The notes beneath the pieces were generated by a model, which did no database searches, was not told where the DNA came from, and saw only the letters and a program-made list of their open reading frames with translations. This document shows, piece after piece, positions 8,569-16,229 of a stretch of 64,000 nt of DNA. A program made the position numbers and the translations under genes. Source of the stretch: Croceibacterium segetis (GTDB lineage: Bacteria; Pseudomonadota; Alphaproteobacteria; Sphingomonadales; Sphingomonadaceae); the NCBI RefSeq assembly GCF_011320115.1, contig NZ_JAANOZ010000002.1, positions 248,001 through 312,000 of the forward strand. The letters are read 5' to 3'. Positions within the stretch are counted from its first letter, which is position 1. The number at the start of each line of letters is the position of its first letter.

Positions 8569-9564
8569 ATGACGGCAATTCCGGATCTGCCGCCGCCCGG
8601 CCGCAAGGCGCGCTTCGCGCCTGGGTTCGGCTGCCGCTTCATCGTGACCGTCGACACCGAGGAGGAGTTCGACTGGTCTAAGCCGCTTGCCCGCCACGGA
8701 CACGGGCTCGACCACCTGCTGCAGCTGACGAAGTTCCAGGAGTTCTGCGAGGGGCACGGCGTCGTGCCGATCTACCTCGTCGACTGGCCCGTGGCGACCT
8801 CGTCTCTCGCTGCCGATATCCTGAGCCCGGCGCTTGCCGCCGGCCGCGCCGAGGTCGGCGTCCAGTTGCACCCGTGGGTCAACCCACCCTTCGACGAGGA
8901 AGTCACGCCCCCCAATTCATTCGCCGGCAATCTCCCGGCGGACCTCGAAGCGGCCAAGTTCCGCAACTTGCGCGAGACGATCGAGGACAAGTTCGGCGTC
9001 GCCCCGCTAATCTACCGCGCGGGGCGCTACGGCACTGGCCCCAACACGGCCCAACTGTTGACCGAATGCGGTCTGGCGATCGACACCTCGGTCCGCGCAA
9101 AGTTCGACTATTCCGGCGGCGGCGGGCCCGACTACCGCCACCATCCCCTCGAACCGTACTGGCTCGACGACGATCGCCATTTGCTCGAGCTGCCGTTGAC
9201 GACGGTGTTCTGGGGCATGCTGCGGCGCCAGGGCGAATGGCTCTATCCAGCTCTGGCACGTCTGCCCAAGGCACGCGGGCTCCTGGCCTACCTCGGATTG
9301 CTCGAACGCATTCCGCTAACGCCCGAAGGGGTCAGCGTCGACGAAGCGATCCGCGGCATCGACATAGCCATCGACGACGGACTGGCGGTGCTGGTCTTCT
9401 CGTTCCACAGCCCGTCGCTGCAACCAGGGCACACGCCTTACGTGCGCAACGAGAACGATCTCGATGCGCTCTACGACTGGTGGCGGCGGGTGCTCACGTA
9501 TTGCGACATGCGTGACATCAAGCCCACCAGCGTCGGCGAGATCATGCGATCGGTGGAGCGATAG
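8569..9564 (+). CDS. WalW-type polysaccharide deacetylase family protein
   Basis: This 331-residue NodB-like TIM-barrel protein opens its catalytic domain with 'FIVTVDTEEEFDW', containing the Asp of the deacetylase motif 1. It continues with 'VGVQLHPWVNPPF' in place of the usual HxxxH metal motif, 'YRAGRYG' and 'LLVFSFHSPSL' (printed as 'VLVFSFHSP'). The variant is the one annotated WalW in sphingomonads, implicated in surface polysaccharide formation. No signal peptide is evident. The GTG/ATG context 'GGGGAGCGGCAATG' supports the start. It lies 31 bases after the kinase-like gene and is probably co-transcribed. Confidence 0.75.
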   Translation: MTAIPDLPPPGRKARFAPGFGCRFIVTVDTEEEFDWSKPLARHGHGLDHLLQLTKFQEFCEGHGVVPIYLVDWPVATSSLAADILSPALAAGRAEVGVQLHPWVNPPFDEEVTPPNSFAGNLPADLEAAKFRNLRETIEDKFGVAPLIYRAGRYGTGPNTAQLLTECGLAIDTSVRAKFDYSGGGGPDYRHHPLEPYWLDDDRHLLELPLTTVFWGMLRRQGEWLYPALARLPKARGLLAYLGLLERIPLTPEGVSVDEAIRGIDIAIDDGLAVLVFSFHSPSLQPGHTPYVRNENDLDALYDWWRRVLTYCDMRDIKPTSVGEIMRSVER

Positions 9565-9575
9565 CTTGCTATCGC
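9558..9575 (+). terminator. Short hairpin over the walW stop codon
   Basis: GCGATAG pairs perfectly with CTATCGC around a CTTG loop, and the TAG stop codon lies inside the stem. No T-run follows, so termination would be weak or Rho-assisted. Confidence 0.3.
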
Positions 9576-9615
9576 CTGGCCCCGGAGCTACCGCGCGGCC
9601 CGCGCATGCGGCGAA

Positions 9616-9691
9616 GGGCCTGTAGCTCAGCGGTTAGAGCTGGCCGCTCATAACGGCTAGGTCCCAGGTTCGAATCCTGGCGGGCCCACCA
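9616..9691 (+). tRNA. tRNA-Ile2 (anticodon CAU, lysidine type)
   Basis: This 76-base cloverleaf has acceptor GGGCCTG/CGGGCCC with discriminator A and encoded CCA. The D-arm is 'GCTCAGCGGTTAGAGC' and the anticodon loop CTCATAA gives CAU on the stem GGCCG/CGGCT. The T-arm is CCAGG-TTCGAAT-CCTGG. The GGGCC-TGTAGCTCAG start and elongator structure match the isoleucine tRNA whose C34 is converted to lysidine by TilS, rather than initiator or elongator tRNA-Met. That identity is inferred from similarity. Confidence 0.9.
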
Positions 9692-9713
9692 ACGCAGCGT
9701 ATCGATCGAGGGT

Positions 9714-9790
<77 letters not shown>

Positions 9791-10173
9791 GTTTCATTTT
9801 AGTGTTATAATTCAGATATTTAAGATACTTTCGATCCAGCTTCTTGACAGTCTAATTGACAGATTCCCTTGACAGCGCCGGGATCGCAGAATCGGTCGCA
9901 GTGGCGGAGAGTGGTGGAGCCAGCCTGCGCTTTGCAAGCGCGCGCTCATCGAGCCGAGCGCCGAACGGGAAGCTGACCAACCCCAATTTTTCCACGTTTC
10001 CCGCGCCTTTGAGGCAGGGTCGTAGACAGCAACTTTAATGCAAGTTTGTAATTGATTCTTGTCCGCTCTTGCCAGACATCGATCTATCTTTGGCTCGATG
10101 TCCCGCCTTGGGTCCCGCGTTTTCAGGCAACTTAACGCGCCGCGTCCCAACGCCGAGCGGCATGTCGATACCG
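9791..10173. other. Gene-free stretch downstream of tRNA-Pro
   Basis: These 383 bases hold no recognisable gene. The first 60 or so bases are AT-rich, unlike the surroundings. Three direct copies of TTGACAG occur at 9844-9850, 9856-9862 and 9869-9875, spaced 12 and 13 bases. A small hairpin GCGCTT-TGC-AAGCGC lies at 9927-9941. A 112-codon open frame on the minus strand (9812-10150) has no recognisable domain and is probably not coding. The tRNA 3' end followed by an atypical stretch is where an old integration scar would sit, but no integrase is present. Confidence 0.4.
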
Positions 10174-11553
10174 TCAGATGGTGAGCGTCACGTCCGCATA
10201 GCCGTAGACCGTGTCCCCAAAGTCGTTCGCGCTCGGCGCATTCTTGAGGAAGCGACCATCGAATAGCACGGCGCCACCGGTTTCGAACCGTAGCATCTTA
10301 GGGATGATCCAATAGCGCGCTCGAGCTTCGATCTGATGTCCCGCGAACTTGCCCGAGGTGCCGCCGGTGTCCTTCACCCCTGTCGACGCGAAGCTGTCTG
10401 TGGCGCTATTAAGCCATGCGGACCGATAGGCGATAAAGGCATCGAGGCGCTTCGATGGTTTTACCTCCAGGCGGGCACCGGGCGAATTGATATTGCTGCG
10501 GCCAAGCGGACCATAAATGCCGGTTGGCCCCCAATCCGATCGGCGCGGACCGAAGAGACTGTCGAAACGGCTGTAATTGCCACCGGGTTTGTCGCCAGTT
10601 GCCAAGTCGAAGTCGACGGCGAGCCGCGGTTGCCACGGACCTTTGAATTGATAGCCGAGTTCCGCGTGGAGCGTGTGAGCCGAGACGTGCTGCTGCGGCG
10701 CTCCAAGCGCGGTGCTCGTGCTAACATGGCCGAACTGGTAGGCGTATTCGAATTCGTAATCGAGCTTGCCCGGCGCCGGACTGCCGAACAGCCGCACGCC
10801 CGGTGTGAGCAAGTGCCTGTCGCGGGTGTTATGCGTTGGCGTGTCGCCTTCGTCGAGCGCATAGAAGTAGAGGTCGAGATTGGCCGCGCCGACGATTTTC
10901 GGCTTGTTGAAGAACCCGCCCCAGAAGACCAGATCATCGCCTTCGTGGTCCCATTCAACCTTGTTATCGAGGATGCTTGCCTTGTCGTCTGGCAGGCGCT
11001 GCTGCGGATACGTATAGAATAGCGTTAGCTGGCCCTTGTCCTTGCCGTGCCATTCGAATTTCACGCCGGTGAATGCATTCGTGGTGTTGCGGAAATTGTT
11101 TCGACCCACCAGCCGGCGCGAGCCCAGATTGAGGGTAAAGCGGCCCGCCTCGAGGCTGGCGCTGGTCCCTTTGCCAAAGACCGGCCCAAAGTCCGCCGCG
11201 ACGTAAGCCTGCACTGGCTCGAGCGCATTGACGTCGCCGGTGCCGACCGAACTCCCGGTGTCGGCGTCGTATGCGCGAGCATCGACCAACTCACCACCAA
11301 TGCGGACTGGGCCGCTGTCGTATTCCGCCGCGATGTCGGTCTGGAAGGTGAATAGGTCGTCGTTCTTGTCGAGACCGGGGCGGAATTGATTGTGCAGGGC
11401 CTCGTAGCGCGCCCTGACCGTGGCGGAAATCTTGAGACCCTCGGGGTTGCCGAGCGCCTCTTCGAGCGTCCAGGGTTTATCGTCGGCGGATGCCGAGCTG
11501 GCGGTGAGGGCGAGCGCGAGCAAGCCGGAGCCGGTCACCAGGCGAGCAATCAT
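10174..11553 (-). CDS. Alginate-export (AlgE-like) family outer-membrane channel
   Basis: This 459-residue protein has a signal peptide ending 'SSASADD' (about residue 24). Alternating polar/hydrophobic strands follow, rich in Tyr, Phe and Gly, and the protein ends in a beta-strand ('DTVYGYADVTLTI'), as expected for an 18-strand outer-membrane barrel. 'GRFTLNLGSRRLVGRNNFRNT' (here cut as 'GRFTLNLGSRRLVGRN') resembles the AlgE family. The RBS AAAGGATG precedes the ATG. It is the last gene of the minus-strand sulfur cluster, 57 bases after the yezD-like gene, so it may admit sulfate or organosulfur compounds rather than polysaccharide. That role is inference from position. Confidence 0.75.
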   Translation of the reverse strand: MIARLVTGSGLLALALTASSASADDKPWTLEEALGNPEGLKISATVRARYEALHNQFRPGLDKNDDLFTFQTDIAAEYDSGPVRIGGELVDARAYDADTGSSVGTGDVNALEPVQAYVAADFGPVFGKGTSASLEAGRFTLNLGSRRLVGRNNFRNTTNAFTGVKFEWHGKDKGQLTLFYTYPQQRLPDDKASILDNKVEWDHEGDDLVFWGGFFNKPKIVGAANLDLYFYALDEGDTPTHNTRDRHLLTPGVRLFGSPAPGKLDYEFEYAYQFGHVSTSTALGAPQQHVSAHTLHAELGYQFKGPWQPRLAVDFDLATGDKPGGNYSRFDSLFGPRRSDWGPTGIYGPLGRSNINSPGARLEVKPSKRLDAFIAYRSAWLNSATDSFASTGVKDTGGTSGKFAGHQIEARARYWIIPKMLRFETGGAVLFDGRFLKNAPSANDFGDTVYGYADVTLTI

Positions 11554-11610
11554 GATTCATCCTTTCGAGAGGGATCTTGACGCCTCCGGTGGTCCGGTCA
11601 GCATTGGTGG

Positions 11611-11778
11611 TCAGGAAGACTTGAGCCGTTTCTTCTCGGTTACATCGATCTGCACCACGCGGTCCTCGTGGATGGTGATCGCGACCGAGCCGTAGCGCAG
11701 CGCAAGCAGCGCTTCGCGCACGTCGGCGAGGCTTTCGTCGATGTGCTGTCGTTTGTCGGGGCGGACATGGATCGTCAA
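11611..11778 (-). CDS. YezD-family (DUF2292) small protein
   Basis: This is a 55-residue protein. The core '[20 protein letters not shown]' followed by '[14 protein letters not shown]' matches the YezD/DUF2292 family of small proteins often found with sulfur-assimilation genes. The likely start is TTG at 11778-11776, which overlaps the cysA stop codon (TTGA). ATG-initiated alternatives would require a long Arg-rich extension inside cysA. The biochemical function is unknown. Its place at the end of cysPTWA supports a sulfur role. Confidence 0.75.
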   Translation of the reverse strand: MTIHVRPDKRQHIDESLADVREALLALRYGSVAITIHEDRVVQIDVTEKKRLKSS

Positions 11779-12821
11779 TGGGCGCGCTCCACGGCGAACA
11801 CACGTGCGCGGGTGATGGAGAATGCCAATTGGCTGCCGAGCTGTGGCGCCGGCTGGTCGGCATCGAGATCGATCTCGACGATCTGGCCCGAGCTGTTCAC
11901 GGTGCCTTCGACGCGCCAACTCCCGCCGCGCCGATAAACTCCGCTGACGTGGAGGGGCAGGCCGTGGCCGTTCTCGCTCAAGACGACGTCATGGGGCCGA
12001 AAATCGAGGCGCGCGTTGCCGTCGCGCAGGCGGTCCACAGCGACGTCGAGCGCCTGGTCCTCGAACTGCGCGCGGCCGCCTCGCACCGTCACCGGCAGGC
12101 TGTTGCAGTCGCCGACGAATCCCGAGACGAAGCCGCTGCGCGGCGCCATGTAGACTTCTTCGGGTGTGCCGATCTGTTCGATTACGCCGCGATCGAGGAC
12201 GACGACCCGGTCGGCCAGTTCGAGTGCTTCCTCCTGGTCGTGGGTGACGAAGATCGAGGTCAGGCCCATCTGCTCGTGCAACTGCCGCAGCCAGCGACGC
12301 AGCTCCTTGCGGACCTTAGCGTCGAGTGCGCCAAACGGTTCGTCCAGCAGCAGCAATTGCGGTTCGACCGCGAGAGCGCGTGCCAATGCGACGCGCTGTT
12401 GCTGGCCGCCGGAAAGCTGCGCCGGATACCGGTCGCCGAGGCCGTCGAGCTGCACGAGATCGAGAAGTTCGCGAGCGCGTGCGCGGATCTTTGCTCTCGA
12501 CGGGCGCTGCGCGCGCGACCGGACGGAAAGACCGAAGCCGACGTTGTCGAGCACGGTCATGTGCTTGAACAGCGCATATTGCTGGAACACGAAGCCGACC
12601 TTGCGCTCTGCCACAGGCAGCTCGGTCACGTCCTCGCCATTGAAGCGGACATATCCCTCGTCCGGGAACGCAAGGCCGGCGATGATCCGCAGCAACGTCG
12701 TCTTGCCCGAGCCCGAGGGGCCGAGCAGCGCCAGGAATTCGCCGTCACGCACCGTCAGGTCAACATTGTGGAGGGCGGCGAACGCGCCGAAGCTCTTCGA
12801 AATATGGTGCAGGCTGATCAT
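11775..12821 (-). CDS. cysA: Sulfate/thiosulfate ABC transporter ATP-binding protein
   Basis: This 348-residue ABC ATPase powers sulfate uptake through CysTW. Visible features are Walker A 'GPSGSGKTT', Q-loop 'VFQQYALF', signature 'LSGGQQQR', Walker B '[12 protein letters not shown]', the switch 'VTHD' and a C-terminal TOBE-like domain ('[10 protein letters not shown]'). The N-terminus '[12 protein letters not shown]' begins at ATG 12821, overlapping the cysW stop by 4 bases. The length and TOBE domain are typical of CysA. Confidence 0.95.
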   Translation of the reverse strand: MISLHHISKSFGAFAALHNVDLTVRDGEFLALLGPSGSGKTTLLRIIAGLAFPDEGYVRFNGEDVTELPVAERKVGFVFQQYALFKHMTVLDNVGFGLSVRSRAQRPSRAKIRARARELLDLVQLDGLGDRYPAQLSGGQQQRVALARALAVEPQLLLLDEPFGALDAKVRKELRRWLRQLHEQMGLTSIFVTHDQEEALELADRVVVLDRGVIEQIGTPEEVYMAPRSGFVSGFVGDCNSLPVTVRGGRAQFEDQALDVAVDRLRDGNARLDFRPHDVVLSENGHGLPLHVSGVYRRGGSWRVEGTVNSSGQIVEIDLDADQPAPQLGSQLAFSITRARVFAVERAH

Positions 12822-13654
12822 CGGGCACTCCGGTGCGAATAGCCGAACTTCCATTCGAGCGAGGTCTTGAGGACGAGCGTCACCAGCGCGAGCAGCGCCA
12901 GCAGCGAGGCGACGGCGAAGGCGGCGACGAAGTTGTATTCGTTGTAGAGAATCTCGACGTGCAAAGGCATCGTGTTGGTCAGGCCGCGCAGGTGACCCGA
13001 GACAACTGACACAGCACCGAACTCCCCCATGGCCCTCGCGTTGCACAGCAGCACGCCGTAGAGCAGCCCCCAGCGAATATTTGGCAGCGTCACCCGCAGG
13101 AACGTCCTGAAACCGCTCGCCCCAAGGGCGAGCGCGGCTTCCTCGTCATTGCGGCCTTGCTCCTGCATCAGCGGGATCAGCTCGCGCGCGACGAAGGGGA
13201 AGGTGACCAGGACCGTCGCCAGCACGATGCTGGGCACCGCGAAGATAATCCGCACCCCGTGGTCGATCAGCCATGGTCCCGCCCAGCCCTGCGCGCCGAA
13301 CAAGAGCACGTAGACCAGGCCGGCAACGACCGGCGAGATCGAGAACGGCAGGTCGATCAGCGTGACCAGCACGCTCTTGCCTCGGAAATCGAACTTGGCG
13401 ATCGCCCAGGCGGCGCACAGACCGAAGACCACATTGAGCGGCACGCTTATCGCCGCAACCAGCAGCGTGAGCTTGATTGCAGAGATCGCGTCGGGCTCGA
13501 CCAGCGCCGCGCCGTAAGTCGCGAAGCCTTTCGACAGGGCCTCCGCGAAGACGGCGACGAGCGGCAGCACAAGGAAGAATCCGATGAAGACCAGCGCGCC
13601 GAGGATCAGGAGGCGTCGGACGGCGAGCGAATGGTTGGGGAGGCGCGCGCTCAT
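12818..13654 (-). CDS. cysW: Sulfate ABC transporter permease CysW
   Basis: This 278-residue inner-membrane permease has six predicted membrane spans. The EAA loop '[21 protein letters not shown]' (shown here as '[15 protein letters not shown]') contacts CysA. '[19 protein letters not shown]' is characteristic of CysW-type subunits. It is translationally coupled on both sides by 4-base overlaps with cysT and cysA. Confidence 0.93.
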   Translation of the reverse strand: MSARLPNHSLAVRRLLILGALVFIGFFLVLPLVAVFAEALSKGFATYGAALVEPDAISAIKLTLLVAAISVPLNVVFGLCAAWAIAKFDFRGKSVLVTLIDLPFSISPVVAGLVYVLLFGAQGWAGPWLIDHGVRIIFAVPSIVLATVLVTFPFVARELIPLMQEQGRNDEEAALALGASGFRTFLRVTLPNIRWGLLYGVLLCNARAMGEFGAVSVVSGHLRGLTNTMPLHVEILYNEYNFVAAFAVASLLALLALVTLVLKTSLEWKFGYSHRSAR

Positions 13655-14538
13655 TGATCGACCTTTCTGCGCGTCCACGCCTGGATCCCATTGATCACCA
13701 ACAGCATCGCGAATGACGCGAGCAACATGACCGTCGCGATCGCGGTCGCCGCGGCGTAGTCGTATTGCTCGAGCTGGGTGACGATCAGCAGCGGGGCGAT
13801 CTCGGACTTGAACGGCATGTTGCCGGCGATGAAGATTACCGAGCCATATTCGCCAATCCCTCTTGCCAACGCGAGCGCGAAGCCGGTCAGCAATGCCGGC
13901 ATGATGGCCGGCAGGATGACCCGCGCGAACACCTGCCACGGCCGCGCGCCGAGCGAGAGTGCGGCGTCCTCGACGTCGACCCGCACGTCGGCCAGCACCG
14001 GCTCGACCGAGCGGACGATGAACGGCAATCCGATGAAGATCAGCGCAATGGTGATGCCGATCGGCGTGTAGGCGACCTTGATGCCGAGCGGCTCGAGGAA
14101 GCGCCCGACCCACCCGTTAGGCGAATAAAGCGCGGTCAGCGCAATGCCCGCGACCGCCGTAGGAAGCGCGAACGGCAGATCGACCATCGCGTTGAGCACA
14201 CGCTTGCCGGGAAACTCGTAGCGAACGAAGACCCACGCGGTGAGCAGACCGAACACTCCATTGATCACCGCCGCCGCTAGAACCGTTCCGAAGCTGATCC
14301 GGTAGGCCGCCATGGCTCGTTCGGAGAACCCTACGGCGAGGAACTCCGACCAACCGAGTCCCGCCGCCCGCAGGAACAGCGCGCTTAACGGGATCAGCAC
14401 GATCAGCGATAGCCACGCGAGCGTGAAGCCCATCGTTAGCCCGAAGCCGGGGATGATCGACTTGCGGCTGCGCCGGCGCCTTCGGGGGCGTTCGATCACG
14501 GCCTGCATCTGCAGTTGACTGCTCAACGCGATCTCCAT
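13651..14538 (-). CDS. cysT: Sulfate ABC transporter permease CysT (CysU)
   Basis: This 295-residue partner permease has a basic N-terminal tail ('RPRRRRRSRKS') and six membrane spans. Its EAA loop is 'EDAALSLGARPWQVFARVILP' (core 'AALSLGARPWQVF'), and 'ARGIGEYGSVIFIAGN' is the CysT family signature. ATG 14538 is used; 'MQAVIERP' at 14508 is an alternative start. It starts 6 bases after the binding-protein gene and overlaps cysW by 4 bases. Confidence 0.94.
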   Translation of the reverse strand: MEIALSSQLQMQAVIERPRRRRRSRKSIIPGFGLTMGFTLAWLSLIVLIPLSALFLRAAGLGWSEFLAVGFSERAMAAYRISFGTVLAAAVINGVFGLLTAWVFVRYEFPGKRVLNAMVDLPFALPTAVAGIALTALYSPNGWVGRFLEPLGIKVAYTPIGITIALIFIGLPFIVRSVEPVLADVRVDVEDAALSLGARPWQVFARVILPAIMPALLTGFALALARGIGEYGSVIFIAGNMPFKSEIAPLLIVTQLEQYDYAAATAIATVMLLASFAMLLVINGIQAWTRRKVDQ

Positions 14539-14544
14539 GGCGGC

Positions 14545-15600
14545 TTACTTCTTGGCTCTCGAATAGATCGCGTCGAACACGCCGCCGTCGGCGAAAAAGC
14601 GTTTTTGCGCGGCCTGCCAGCCGCCGAACGCGCCATCGATCGTCACGAGGTTGATCCTGGGGAATTCGGAGGCGTGCTTCGCCTGCACCGCCGGATCGAT
14701 CGGACGGTAATAGTTCTGCGCGATGATCTCCTGGGCCTCGGGCGTGTAGAGATACTTGAGATAGGCTTCGGCGACCTTCTCGGTGCCGTGGCGCGTGGCG
14801 TTGCCGTCGAGCACCGCGACCTGCGGCTCGGCGAGCACCGAGATCGAGGGAACGACGACCTCGAATTTGCCTTCGCCGAGTTCCTTCTGCGCTAGGAACG
14901 CTTCGTTCTCCCACGCCAGCAGGACATCGCCGATGCCCCGTTCGACGAATGTGGTGGTCGAGCCGCGCGCGCCGCTGTCGAGCACCGGCACGTTGGCGAA
15001 GAGCTTCTTGACGAAGTCCTGCGCTGCGGCATCGGAGCCGCCCCCTTGTTTGGCGTAGGCCCACGCGGCCAAGAAGTTCCAGCGCGCCCCGCCGCTGGTC
15101 TTGGGGTTGGGCGTAATGACCGCGATCCCAGGCTTCACCAGGTCGCCCCAGTCCTTGATGCCCTTGGGATTGCCCTTGCGCACGAGGAACACGATCGTCG
15201 AGGTATAGGGCGCGCTGTTGTGCGGCAGGCGCGCTTGCCAGCCCGGCGTCAGGGCCTTGGACCGCTGCGCGATCTCGTCGGTGTCATAGCCGAGCGCAAG
15301 TGTGGCAACATCGGCATCGAGCCCGTCGATCACCGCGCGGGCCTGCTTGCCCGATCCGCCGTGGCTCATGTTGATCTTCACGTCCTGGCCGGTCTCGGCC
15401 TTCCACGAAGCAGCGAATTTCGGGTTGATTGCCTCGTAAAGCTCGCGCGTAGGGTCGTAGGACACGTTCAGCAGCTGAACGGGTGCCGACGCCGCTGGCG
15501 CCTCGCTGTCCTTCGATTCGGTCTTGTTCGAGCAGGCGGCGAGGAGGGCCGCGCCGGACAAGGCCATGACGAACGAACGCCAATGCGTTGCGAATTTCAT
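14545..15600 (-). CDS. Sulfate/thiosulfate ABC transporter substrate-binding protein
   Basis: This 351-residue lipoprotein captures sulfate in the periplasm for CysTWA. Its signal '[14 protein letters not shown]' ends in a lipobox cysteine. Family motifs include '[18 protein letters not shown]', '[19 protein letters not shown]', '[19 protein letters not shown]' and '[15 protein letters not shown]'. These match Sbp/CysP proteins, and sulfate versus thiosulfate preference cannot be told. It is the first gene of the ABC operon, with a 110-base upstream gap that carries the candidate promoter. Confidence 0.94.
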   Translation of the reverse strand: MKFATHWRSFVMALSGAALLAACSNKTESKDSEAPAASAPVQLLNVSYDPTRELYEAINPKFAASWKAETGQDVKINMSHGGSGKQARAVIDGLDADVATLALGYDTDEIAQRSKALTPGWQARLPHNSAPYTSTIVFLVRKGNPKGIKDWGDLVKPGIAVITPNPKTSGGARWNFLAAWAYAKQGGGSDAAAQDFVKKLFANVPVLDSGARGSTTTFVERGIGDVLLAWENEAFLAQKELGEGKFEVVVPSISVLAEPQVAVLDGNATRHGTEKVAEAYLKYLYTPEAQEIIAQNYYRPIDPAVQAKHASEFPRINLVTIDGAFGGWQAAQKRFFADGGVFDAIYSRAKK

Positions 15601-15656
15601 CCAGCAATCTCCCTAGAAAGGCCGGACGAACGCGCGTCCTCGAGCCGGGGTTTCTA

Positions 15657-15694
15657 ATCCCCTTTATCTCTACCTGTTAAATAGGGATATGCAA
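15657..15694 (-). promoter_or_regulatory. Candidate promoter/operator of the sulfate-transport operon
   Basis: Reading on the minus strand, TTGCAT (15694-15689) could be a -35 box, with AGAGAT (15671-15666) as a weak -10 after 17 bases. An imperfect inverted repeat, ATCCC (15657-15661) against GGGAT (15684-15688), encloses this spacer and lies in an AT-rich stretch. The neighbouring Rrf2 regulator is the obvious candidate binder. This is inference. Confidence 0.4.
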
Positions 15695-15710
15695 GCGGAC
15701 TTTTGATGCC

Positions 15711-16169
15711 CTAGCCGACGAGCCGGCGTTCTTGGCCGGCGTTGCCGCCGTAGGGCGAATCTGCCAGCGCGTCACCGATCGTGCGCGAATCAAGCACTTG
15801 GCGGCTGGCATCATAGGCGCGACCGAACTCGCGCCGGATCTCGCACGTCGCTTCGCTGACGCAATCCTCGCAGCGGCGATAGCTTTGCCGTGACAGGCAA
15901 GGCAACGGCGCGAGAGGACCCTCGAAAATCCGCAGAACTTCGCCGAAGCTGATCGTATCCGCCGGGCGAAGCATGACATAGCCCCCGCTCTTCCCGCGGC
16001 GACTGTCGAGGATGCCGGCTTTCTTCAAGTCGAGCAGGATCTGTTCGAGGAACTTGTGCGGAATGTTGTATCGGCGAGCGATCTCGGCACTGGTCAGGGA
16101 CTCGCCTTCCGGCGCGGCGGCCACCGCCAGAAGCGCCCTGAACGCATATTTGGCTTTGTTCGAGATCAC
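15711..16169 (-). CDS. Rrf2 family transcriptional regulator (CymR/IscR-like)
   Basis: This 152-residue protein has the N-terminal winged HTH of Rrf2 regulators: 'KAKYAFRALLAVA', 'SAEIARRYNIPHKFLEQIL' and 'SRRGKSGGYVML'. Four cysteines follow in the pattern C-x8-C-x2-C-x5-C ('LPCLSRQSYRRCEDCVSEA', then 'TC'), suitable for an Fe-S cluster or thiol sensing. The start codon is GTG at 16169. It lies between the SLC13 permease and the ABC operon, so it probably controls both in response to sulfur or cysteine status, as CymR does in Firmicutes. The effector is not known. Confidence 0.88.
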   Translation of the reverse strand: MISNKAKYAFRALLAVAAAPEGESLTSAEIARRYNIPHKFLEQILLDLKKAGILDSRRGKSGGYVMLRPADTISFGEVLRIFEGPLAPLPCLSRQSYRRCEDCVSEATCEIRREFGRAYDASRQVLDSRTIGDALADSPYGGNAGQERRLVG

Positions 16170-16229
16170 TGGTCAATTCCCTAGTCGCGAAGTCGGCATT
16201 TAGACCGGTGAAGCAAATTTTGCAAGCGA

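Noticed and set aside
9812-10150. 112-codon minus-strand frame downstream of tRNA-Pro
   Set aside because: It has no ribosome site and no recognisable motif, and its composition does not follow the third-position GC pattern of the real genes.
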